From the NCBI GenBank assembly GCA_002455425.1, contig DKKT01000003.1:17366-81365 (forward strand): DNA of 64,000 nt, read 5' to 3'. This document shows, piece by piece, positions 18,120-25,566 of this stretch. Origin of the DNA: Chthonomonas sp. UBA6659 (GTDB lineage Bacteria; Armatimonadota; Fimbriimonadia; Fimbriimonadales; Fimbriimonadaceae). The translations under genes and the position numbers were made by a program. The first letter of the stretch is position 1, and every line of letters begins with the position of its first letter. The notes beneath the pieces were generated by a model, which was not told the DNA's origin, ran no database searches, and saw only the letters and a program-made list of their open reading frames with translations.

Positions 18120-18215
18120 ATTTGCCGGTCAAATGGCGGTTGCCACCGACTGCTGGAGGAACTGTAACATGCGAACTGTGACGAATCCGTGACGAGCCTC
18201 GAACGAAAAGACGAA

Positions 18216-18238
18216 CCCCCCGCGGCTAGCACGGGGGG
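18216..18238 (-). terminator. GC-rich hairpin after the metalloprotease gene
   Basis: CCCCCCG (18216-18222) pairs with CGGGGGG (18232-18238) around a 9-nt loop. On the minus strand it follows the stop at 18259 and is trailed by a T-rich stretch (TTCGTCTTTTCG). Confidence 0.65.
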
Positions 18239-18258
18239 CCGTTGGGTCGATCGGAGCC

Positions 18259-21200
18259 TTACAGGTCGCCGGAGGCCCCGAAGGCCGCGACAAGGATGTC
18301 GAAGTCATCCGAGTCGACGGTTCCGGAACCGTCGAGGTCCGCGCGGGCATCAAACCCGCTATCTCCGACGCTGAGGCCGAACGAAGCGACCAGCAGGTCG
18401 AAGTCGTCCGAATCCACCATGTTGCTACCGTCGCAATCTCCGTTCGTGAGCACGAAGCTCAACGAGCTGGTGCCGGTCGGTCCGACGACGACGGAGCCGA
18501 GTTTCCGTCGCAGCCAAGTGTCACCCTTCGCCGTGATGTCGTAGGTGCCAGCCGGAAGCGGATTCGCCAAGTCGAACGAGAAGTCTCCGTTCGCGGCGAG
18601 CCCCACCGTTTGCGCCTCATCGGGCGTCGTGGATCCGACTTGCCGGACCTCGATCACCACCGACTCTGCATTGACTGCCCCTACGAAACTCAGGAGCGTG
18701 ACATTGCCCGAGAGCGTCTTGGTCACCTCACTGACCGTCAACGTGATCGTCTCGGAGTCGTTCAGGTTCGGGCTACCGTTGTCGGTCACGCGGACATCGA
18801 ACGTGTAGCTACCAGGGCCCTGCGCTTCGGTTGGGGTCCAGGTAAACACGCCGCCCGGCGTGATCGAGGCACCTGTCGGTGCTCCAACCAAGCTGAAAGT
18901 CAGCGTGTTCGCGGGCAGATCCGCGTCGGTCGCCGTTGCCGTAAACGTGTAGAGCGTCTCCTCATCGATCGTCGAATTGCCGATCGCGGCGAGGACCGGG
19001 GCGACATTGACCTCGTTGACGGTCACCGTGATCGTCTCGGAGTCGCTCAGGTTCGGGCTGCCGTTGTCGGTCACGCGGACGTCGAACGTGTAGCTGCCCG
19101 GGCCCTGCGCCTCGGTCGGAGTGAACGAGAAGACTCCAGTGGTCGGATTGATCGAAGCACCCGCCGGGGCACCGACGAGACTGAACGTCAGCGTGTTCGC
19201 GGGTAGATCGGAGTCGGTCGCCGTCGCGGTGAATCCGATGTTCGTGAGCTCGTTCCCGCTCTTGTTCCCGATCGCCCCGAGGACCGGAGCCACGTTGACT
19301 TCGTTCACGGTCACCGTGATCGTCTCGGAGTCGTTCAAGTTCGGGCTGCCGTTGTCGGTCACTCGGACATCGAATGTATAGTTACCCGGGCCTTGAGCCT
19401 CGGTCGGCGTGAACGTGAACACACCAGTGGTCGGATTGATCGAAGCGCCCGCCGGAGCACCGACGAGACTGTACGACAACGTGTTCGCGGGCAGATCGGT
19501 GTCGGTGGCAGTGGCCGTGAAACCGATGTTCGTGAGCTCGTTCCCGCTCTTATTGCCGATCGCCGCCAAGACCGGGGCGACGTTGACTTCGTTCACCGTC
19601 ACCGTGATCGTCTCGGAGTCGCTCAGGTTCGGGCTCCCGTTGTCGGTCACGCGGACGTCGAACGTGTAGCTGCCGGGGCCTTGAGCCTCCGTCGGCGTGA
19701 ACGAGAAGACGCCCGTCGACGCGTTGATCGAAGCGCCTGCCGGAGCACCGACGAGGCTGAACGTGAGCGTTTGGCCCGCGTCAGGATCGGTCGCCGTCGC
19801 CGTGAAGCCGATGTTGGTGAGCTCGTTGCCGCTCTTGTTGCCGATCGGATTCAAGGTCGGCGCAGTGTTGCTCGCGGGGACAGACGTGGCGATCGTGAAG
19901 TGATAGAGCTGGCTCTGGGTCGGCGTATTCGCTTCGAAGATGCGGATGAAGTAATCGCCCGCGACGGGAAGGTTGATGCCGTTCACGACCTCATTCACCC
20001 CGGCCGCGGCCGCAGCACCGGTCGCGATGACGGTGACTCCGTCGCTTGCGCGAATCTCGAAGTTCAGGTTCGCGATCGCGAGGCTGTTGGTGACGTTGCT
20101 CGATGTGCAACCCGAGTTCTGGGGTCCATCGTTGTAGCTGAACCCGATCGGGGTCACCGTGACGTTCGCGGTTCTCGGGCCCCCGACACTAAATCGGAAG
20201 TAGTCGTTCTCACCGTCGGCGTCGATGCTCAGCACCGATCCGAAGGTGACGTTCGGCGCTGGGACCGGGCCGAGCGTGAACGATCCAGGAGCCAACGTGC
20301 CCAAGTTCTTGGCGGTGGCGGCGGTGTCGTTCGTCTCATACGGATCGCCATAGTGGCGCTGAGCAGCCCGGATGTCGTCATGCTGGGGTCCGTCGAAGTT
20401 CGTCGAGAGGAAGGGCTCCATCAGCTTGCCCTGTGTCACTGGGCAAACGTGACTGATGCCCATGCCGTGGCCGTGCTCATGCGAGATGACGTTGCGGACG
20501 TTGATGTAATCGCCAGACGCGTTGCCCCACCGGGCAATGTCCCCGCCGTCGAGGACCATGTCGCCGTTCGACGGGAAGTAGTTGTACGCAAGGATCCCGT
20601 TGACGCCGTCAATCGGCTTCATCGCGATGCGCAGATCACCGCGGAAGCCCGCCGCGCCGCCGGTCCCCCAAGCTGCGCCGTCATCCCAAGCGTTCCCACC
20701 AAAGGTCACGCGGGTGTAGGTGAGACCTGACAGCTGCTGCCACCGAGCAAAGACGGATTCGAACTTGGAGATCCAGAGCGCTTGGTTACCCCCGTACTGC
20801 GCATTCATCTGGGCAAAGAGCGTGCTGTTCGCGACGGGCTCACCCGCTCCGCTCGAAATCGAGAGACCATCGGGCACGAAGCTCCACGTGAGTGCCCTTG
20901 GCGAACCCTGCACACCGCTCCAGCGCGTATTGAGCTGGTACTCGCTGCCGGGGCCTTCAGAGGGGGGCCATGCTCCGTCCTCGGCACTTTGCATTGCTGC
21001 GAGGAATGCCTGCATGACTTCTTCGGGGGTTCCCTCGGCAAAGCAGGCCATCGCGGGTCCAAGGTCGATCATGTTGGCGGCCTTGTTCACCGCCTTCCGT
21101 GACTGGAAGAGCGAGATGTAGTCCCGGTAGAGAATCTTGTGGCGGCCGGCGTCGGAGCCGGTATCCGTCAGGACGCAAGCCTCTTCTTCCGGGCTCGAAC

Positions 21201-21315
21201 CCTTCGGTGCCGCCTTGGCGACGGGAGTGTTGGCGGCGAGATAGCCGACGAAGCCAAGCGCGCCGATTCCAAGCGCGACACTGAGCCACCGCGCCCCGTT
21301 TTGAGAGATACGCAT
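18259..21315 (-). CDS. Exported matrixin-like zinc metalloprotease with Ig-like repeats and dockerin tail
   Basis: About 1018 residues. Signal/anchor at 10-28. The zinc motif HEHGHGMGISH (residues 279-289) matches HExxHxxGxxH of metzincins, and LMEP is a Met-turn candidate. A pre-peptidase C-terminal-like domain follows (near 355-475). Four near-identical Ig-like repeats of about 96 residues come next (GNKSGNELTNIGFTATATD...). A carboxypeptidase-regulatory-like segment and two dockerin repeats (DLDGSGTVDSDDFDILVAAFG) end the protein. It is probably a secreted or surface protease. ATG 21315 follows GGAAGG-type purines about 12 nt upstream. Confidence 0.87.
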   Translation of the reverse strand: MRISQNGARWLSVALGIGALGFVGYLAANTPVAKAAPKGSSPEEEACVLTDTGSDAGRHKILYRDYISLFQSRKAVNKAANMIDLGPAMACFAEGTPEEVMQAFLAAMQSAEDGAWPPSEGPGSEYQLNTRWSGVQGSPRALTWSFVPDGLSISSGAGEPVANSTLFAQMNAQYGGNQALWISKFESVFARWQQLSGLTYTRVTFGGNAWDDGAAWGTGGAAGFRGDLRIAMKPIDGVNGILAYNYFPSNGDMVLDGGDIARWGNASGDYINVRNVISHEHGHGMGISHVCPVTQGKLMEPFLSTNFDGPQHDDIRAAQRHYGDPYETNDTAATAKNLGTLAPGSFTLGPVPAPNVTFGSVLSIDADGENDYFRFSVGGPRTANVTVTPIGFSYNDGPQNSGCTSSNVTNSLAIANLNFEIRASDGVTVIATGAAAAAGVNEVVNGINLPVAGDYFIRIFEANTPTQSQLYHFTIATSVPASNTAPTLNPIGNKSGNELTNIGFTATATDPDAGQTLTFSLVGAPAGASINASTGVFSFTPTEAQGPGSYTFDVRVTDNGSPNLSDSETITVTVNEVNVAPVLAAIGNKSGNELTNIGFTATATDTDLPANTLSYSLVGAPAGASINPTTGVFTFTPTEAQGPGNYTFDVRVTDNGSPNLNDSETITVTVNEVNVAPVLGAIGNKSGNELTNIGFTATATDSDLPANTLTFSLVGAPAGASINPTTGVFSFTPTEAQGPGSYTFDVRVTDNGSPNLSDSETITVTVNEVNVAPVLAAIGNSTIDEETLYTFTATATDADLPANTLTFSLVGAPTGASITPGGVFTWTPTEAQGPGSYTFDVRVTDNGSPNLNDSETITLTVSEVTKTLSGNVTLLSFVGAVNAESVVIEVRQVGSTTPDEAQTVGLAANGDFSFDLANPLPAGTYDITAKGDTWLRRKLGSVVVGPTGTSSLSFVLTNGDCDGSNMVDSDDFDLLVASFGLSVGDSGFDARADLDGSGTVDSDDFDILVAAFGASGDL
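18725..19875 (-). repeat. Four tandem about 288-bp repeats encoding Ig-like domains
   Basis: Blocks containing GTGATCGTCTCGGAGTC on the plus strand recur with a period of about 288-291 bp and stay very similar at the nucleotide level. They encode four Ig-like domains of the metalloprotease. The similarity points to recent amplification or gene conversion, and makes the copy number prone to change. Confidence 0.85.
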
Positions 21316-21433
21316 AGGTATGAATCCTTCCTTGCAAGTAGGATGACGGTCCGATCGAACGTGATACGGCCGCCTGCCCTCTCGGACGGCTCCCGTCCGG
21401 GCAAAGTTCGTTCCGGACGCGGAGACGACGCTT

Positions 21434-21460
21434 GTTCTTACCGCTGAAACCGGCAAGAAC
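21434..21460. terminator. Hairpin after the M50 protease gene
   Basis: GTTCTTACCG (21434-21443) pairs with CGGCAAGAAC (21451-21460), with one G-U pair on the minus-strand RNA, around a 7-nt loop. It follows the stop of the lysA-M50 unit; no T tract follows, so termination is tentative. Confidence 0.45.
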
Positions 21461-21479
21461 ACGGGGAACCGCCAATGCC

Positions 21480-22160
21480 TTATCGGAGGCGCGATCCGGT
21501 CAGGAAACGGAACAGCGCTTCCAGGGGCGGATAGATGATGTTGCTGATCAGGTGGAGGTTGCTCAGCTGGCCGATCAGGATGATCGCGATGAAGACGATC
21601 GACCCCACCGTCAAGTTCCATCGGGTCCACTTGAGGCGCATGGGCTCGGAAAGAAACGTCCCCAGGAGCCACATGCCGTCGAGCGGACCGATCGGGAGCA
21701 GATTGAACAGGCACAGGGACAGGTTGATCACCACACCGTAGATCAAGAGGCTGGAGAAAAACTCGTTCCTCATCAGTTCGCTGCCACCGACCAGGCGCAA
21801 CACGAGCGCGAAGATCGCCGCCAAGAGCACGTTCGTCAGCGGTCCCGCCAGCACCGCCAGGAAGTGATCCCAGCGCGGGTTGCGCATCTTGCTCGGGTTC
21901 ATGGGGACTGGCTTGCCCCAACCGATGCCCACCCCGAAAATCGAGGTGAAGATGATCATGATCGTGCCCATCAACTCGAAGTGCTTCGTGAGGTTCAGCG
22001 TCACGCGGCCATAGAAGCTGGGCGTCGGATCACCGGCGGCATCCGCGACTTTCGCGTGCGCGTACTCGTGGAGCCCGATCGCAAGGAAGATCACGATGCC
22101 GATCGCCAGCATCACCGGCGGAGGGGGCAGCTGCATGCCTTGTGCGAGAAGGGTCGTCAT
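21480..22160 (-). CDS. Site-2-protease-family (M50) membrane metalloprotease
   Basis: 226 residues, about six hydrophobic segments. The zinc motif HEYAH lies at residues 31-35 and a second motif NLLPIGPLDG matches the NxxPxxxxDG signature of M50 enzymes. This is the short peptidase M50B-like form without PDZ domains. Such enzymes cut membrane proteins within the bilayer. ATG 22160 overlaps the lysA stop in an ATGA arrangement, so it is translationally coupled to lysA. Its substrate is unknown. Confidence 0.88.
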   Translation of the reverse strand: MTTLLAQGMQLPPPPVMLAIGIVIFLAIGLHEYAHAKVADAAGDPTPSFYGRVTLNLTKHFELMGTIMIIFTSIFGVGIGWGKPVPMNPSKMRNPRWDHFLAVLAGPLTNVLLAAIFALVLRLVGGSELMRNEFFSSLLIYGVVINLSLCLFNLLPIGPLDGMWLLGTFLSEPMRLKWTRWNLTVGSIVFIAIILIGQLSNLHLISNIIYPPLEALFRFLTGSRLR

Positions 22161-23506
22161 CGGTTCTCCCTCTGGGGCAGGATTTCACGGGCGAACATCT
22201 CGTCCCAGGTGTCGCGACGCTGGACCAACTCGGGCGTCCCGTCCTCGAGGATCAGAACCGTCGCCGGGCGCGGAAATCGGTTGTAGTTGCTGGCCATCGA
22301 ACTGTTGTACGCTCCTGTGCAAAGTACCTGGAGATAGTCTCCCACCTGCAAATCGTGGGGCAGGAGCACATCGGCGAAAAGGGTATCGGTTTCGCAGTGC
22401 TTGCCCGCGACCGTGAACCGGTCCAGGACGGGGGCCAGATCATCGAACACCGGCACCTCGCCCCCTTCTTCGCGCGCATCCGCCGGGATGCCCCGGACCG
22501 AGTACTTCGCATCGTAAAGCGCCGGCCTCGCGTTGTCACTGAGGCCACCATCGACGGCCAGGTACGTGCGGCTCTTCCCGTCGCCGATCGGCACCGTCTT
22601 GATCGCTCCGATCCGGTAGAGGGTCACGCCGGATTCGGCGATCAGGGCCCGACCCGGTTCCTGCACCAGCTTCGGCTGGAGATTGAAGCCGCCGAGTCCT
22701 TCGACGACCCCGTCGACGAGACGTCGGCAGTGGTCCTCGACCGCGGGGGGTTCGTCGGTGTCAAGATAACGGACGCCAAGCCCACCGCCGAGATTGAGGA
22801 CGCGGGCCATGAACCGGTCCCGTCGCCACTGTCCGATCGCGAATTCGGCAACGACTTCGGCCGCCGCATAGTGTGCCTCGGAGTCGAGGAGTTGGGAGCC
22901 GATGTGGCAGTGGAAGCCAACGAGCGGGAGATTGAGTCCCAACATGACCCCTACCGCACGATCGGCAGCCCCGTTCGCGATATTGAAGCCAAACTTCGTG
23001 TCGGCCTGACCGGTCGCAATCTTCTCGTGGGTCACAGGGTCGACCCCGGGCGCGAGCCGAAGGACGAGATCCGGGCACCGATGATAGGTCTGCTGGAGCT
23101 CGAAGATCTGCTCGATTTCGACGAAGTGATCGACCACGATCTGGCCGACCCCAACCTCGAAGGCGAACTCCAGCTCCGCAAACGACTTGTTGTTGCCGTG
23201 GAGGTGGCATCGATGGGTGGGGACACCGGCCGCAATGGCGGCGCGGAGTTCGCCCTCGCTCGCGGCGTCGATGAGGCAACCCTCCTCGTAGGCGATCGCG
23301 AGGACCGCGAGGGTGCTGTTCGCCTTCGAGGCAAACGTGACTTCGCACTCGGGCCATGCCTGCCGAAAGGCCTCGCGGTAGCGGCGGATCCGGGTTCGGA
23401 AATGGCCCTCATCGAGCACGTAGAGCGGCGTGCCGAACAGAGCCGCGAGTTCCCGAACCTTGACGTCGGAAAGGATCAAACGCGTGTCGCGTCCAGGTTC
23501 GGACAT
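22157..23506 (-). CDS. lysA: Diaminopimelate decarboxylase
   Basis: 449 residues. PLP-dependent fold III decarboxylase converting meso-diaminopimelate to lysine. The PLP lysine is K61 in ASKANSTLAV. A glycine-rich phosphate-binding loop (NLGGGLGVRY) and the second-subunit CTGAYNSSM segment are visible. ATG 23506 has CATAAT exactly 6 nt upstream and no SD. The downstream M50 gene overlaps by 4 bp. Confidence 0.93.
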   Translation of the reverse strand: MSEPGRDTRLILSDVKVRELAALFGTPLYVLDEGHFRTRIRRYREAFRQAWPECEVTFASKANSTLAVLAIAYEEGCLIDAASEGELRAAIAAGVPTHRCHLHGNNKSFAELEFAFEVGVGQIVVDHFVEIEQIFELQQTYHRCPDLVLRLAPGVDPVTHEKIATGQADTKFGFNIANGAADRAVGVMLGLNLPLVGFHCHIGSQLLDSEAHYAAAEVVAEFAIGQWRRDRFMARVLNLGGGLGVRYLDTDEPPAVEDHCRRLVDGVVEGLGGFNLQPKLVQEPGRALIAESGVTLYRIGAIKTVPIGDGKSRTYLAVDGGLSDNARPALYDAKYSVRGIPADAREEGGEVPVFDDLAPVLDRFTVAGKHCETDTLFADVLLPHDLQVGDYLQVLCTGAYNSSMASNYNRFPRPATVLILEDGTPELVQRRDTWDEMFAREILPQRENR

Positions 23507-23512
23507 CGGGAC

Positions 23513-23518
23513 ATTATG
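23513..23518 (-). promoter_or_regulatory. -10 element for leaderless lysA
   Basis: CATAAT on the minus strand, 6 nt from ATG 23506; it overlaps the stop codon of the upstream GHL10 gene. Confidence 0.55.
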
Positions 23519-24977
23519 GCACCTTGATCACGGTACGCTTGCCTTCGATCCCGGCTCGATCGATGGCCGCGACGGCCACGGCCTCGAGTCCGTCTGCGCG
23601 CCATTCGATCGACGGCTCCGATTGGACGCGCTCAAGCCGCCACGTGCCCCCACGCAACGCATAGGCCGTCCAGAAACGCACTTCGGCCTGACCCTTGAGT
23701 CCGATCCGCAGCCGATCGCCGACGCGCTTCGAGCCCGTGAGCACTGGCGCCGCCGGCGTCTCGCGCGGGTCATCGAGCCAAGGTGAGGCGGGGACGAGCG
23801 CCGCGTGGGCGTAGACGCCTTCTGCGAGCCGCGTGTTGATCGACTTGAAGTCCTCTTTGAACGCCCTCATGCTGAAGTGGAGGTTGCCGGTCGCTCCCTT
23901 GCGCTTCCGCGTCTCGTCGATCTGGTCGATGATCTCGTCGACGCTCCAGTTGCCGAACTTCTCTCCGACCCGTGTCGTGTAGTTCCCGGGCCACAGGTGG
24001 CGGCCGCGCGGGTTGTTGGCGATCCACCAATCGAGCAGTGTGGTGTAGCTCTGGGCTTTGCGATCGATCGCCCAGTACAGCTGGGGGCTGAAGTAGTCGC
24101 ACCAGCCTGACTTCAGCCACTTCGCCGAGTTCGCGTAGAGATCTTCGAACGTGTCGATCCCGGCCTGAATTCCCTCCGGAACACCGGGGCGGTAGATGCC
24201 GAACGGACTGATCCCGACCTTGACCCACTTCTTGGTTTGCTTGACCGCCTGATACATCCGCTGGACAAACTGGTCGGTGTTCCGGCGCCGCCAATCGGCT
24301 CGCGAGAGGCGTCCGCCCCGCTTCTGATAGGTCAGGTAAGAAGCGTCGTCGCCGAACGGCACGACCGCCCCGCTCTCGCGGATCGGATAGGGGTAGAAGT
24401 AATCGTCGATGTGGACGCCGTCGACGTCGTAGCGCCTCACGACGTCGATCATGACTTTAAGGGCCTGATCTTGGACCCGCGCGTCGCCCGGGTCCATCCA
24501 CTGGTAGCGTCCGTATTCAACGACTCCTCGCGGCATCGCACGACTCACGTGGGTCGGCGCCGGTCGACCCTTCGCCGCCGGATGCCAGGCCCGGTAGGGA
24601 TTGAACCACGCGTGCAGTTCGAGGCCGCGCCGGTGGGCTTCCTCAACGGCAAAGGAGAGCGGATCCCACTCCGGATCGGGGGCCTTGCCCTGGGTGCCGG
24701 TTAGATACTCCGACCACGGTTCGAGTTCCGACTTGTAGAGGGCGTCGGCGCTCGGCCGGACTTGAAAAACGATCGCGTTCAAACGCAGTTTCTGAGCGCG
24801 GTCGAGAATCGCAAGGAGCTCGCGCTGCTGCTGGGAGGTCGAGAGATCGCGTCGCGATGGCCAGTCGATGTTGTCGACCGTCGCCACCCAAACACCCCGA
24901 AACTCCCGCGCCGGGGAGGGCGGTTCGGACAGCGGGACAGTCATGAGGGCGGAAGCGGCGATCAGGGCCAAGGTCAT
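23514..24977 (-). CDS. GHL10-family glycosyl-hydrolase-like exported protein
   Basis: About 487 residues from ATG 24977. Signal peptide TLALIAASALMTVP. The body matches the glycosyl-hydrolase-like 10 family (REFRGVWVATVDNIDWPS, NAIVFQVRPSADALYKSELEPWSEYLTGTQGK, HAWFNPYRAWH, DDYFYPYP), a TIM barrel found in cell-envelope enzymes. A C-terminal beta domain follows. ATG 24977 is preferred because TACCAT (24997-25002, minus) is a likely -10 with a short leader; upstream ATGs would push the signal peptide away from the N-terminus. Divergent from the DUF2993-like gene. Confidence 0.85.
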   Translation of the reverse strand: MTLALIAASALMTVPLSEPPSPAREFRGVWVATVDNIDWPSRRDLSTSQQQRELLAILDRAQKLRLNAIVFQVRPSADALYKSELEPWSEYLTGTQGKAPDPEWDPLSFAVEEAHRRGLELHAWFNPYRAWHPAAKGRPAPTHVSRAMPRGVVEYGRYQWMDPGDARVQDQALKVMIDVVRRYDVDGVHIDDYFYPYPIRESGAVVPFGDDASYLTYQKRGGRLSRADWRRRNTDQFVQRMYQAVKQTKKWVKVGISPFGIYRPGVPEGIQAGIDTFEDLYANSAKWLKSGWCDYFSPQLYWAIDRKAQSYTTLLDWWIANNPRGRHLWPGNYTTRVGEKFGNWSVDEIIDQIDETRKRKGATGNLHFSMRAFKEDFKSINTRLAEGVYAHAALVPASPWLDDPRETPAAPVLTGSKRVGDRLRIGLKGQAEVRFWTAYALRGGTWRLERVQSEPSIEWRADGLEAVAVAAIDRAGIEGKRTVIKVP

Positions 24978-25012
24978 GCGCGGTTTCTTTGCCGATGGTA
25001 GCATGGCGAACC

Positions 25013-25537
25013 ATGGCAACGGAACCCTCGGTGTCCTTCAGCGGATTGGACGCCACCCTGCGTGAGGTTCGGCTCCCCATGGGGCTCATCGTCGACGAAG
25101 TCGTGCTCGCGATGGCTCAGACCGACGTCTTCGACGACCCGTGGAAGCTTGTGGCCTCCTCTCCGGGCCGGATTCGGGCCGTCATCGGCGAGGCCGGCAT
25201 CCAGGCCTTCCTCGAGGCCAAAGCTCCGGCCGGACTCTCCAACTTCGAAGTGACCATCGCGGACGGCGTCGTCTACGTGAAGGCGTCGGCCCGGGTCGTG
25301 ATCGAAATCCGCGCGATGGCGACCTGCCGCTTCGAAGTCGAAGACGGAACGCGCCTCAACGTGAAGCTCGCCGCCCTCGACCCGGGTGGGCCGCTCAAGG
25401 GGATGGTCGAGGGCAAGCTCGAAGAGCTGAATCCGTTATTCGACGCGTCTCAGCTCCCACTACCCTGCACAATCGAGTCCGTCGATGCGCGCGACGGGCA
25501 GATCGTGATGGTGGGGACGCTTTCCCCGCCCGAATGA
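25013..25537 (+). CDS. LmeA/DUF2993-like protein
   Basis: About 174 residues. The pattern RIRAVIGEAGIQAFLEAKAPAGLSNFEVTIADGVV and the following amphipathic strands resemble DUF2993/LmeA proteins, which bind phospholipids in envelope biogenesis. No signal peptide is evident. ATG 25013 follows TAGCAT (24999-25004) by 8 nt. It is transcribed toward the GxDxY/HEAT gene with a 29-bp gap. Confidence 0.65.
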   Translation: MATEPSVSFSGLDATLREVRLPMGLIVDEVVLAMAQTDVFDDPWKLVASSPGRIRAVIGEAGIQAFLEAKAPAGLSNFEVTIADGVVYVKASARVVIEIRAMATCRFEVEDGTRLNVKLAALDPGGPLKGMVEGKLEELNPLFDASQLPLPCTIESVDARDGQIVMVGTLSPPE

Positions 25538-25566
25538 GCCGGGGTCGGCGAGCGTCACAATAGGAC

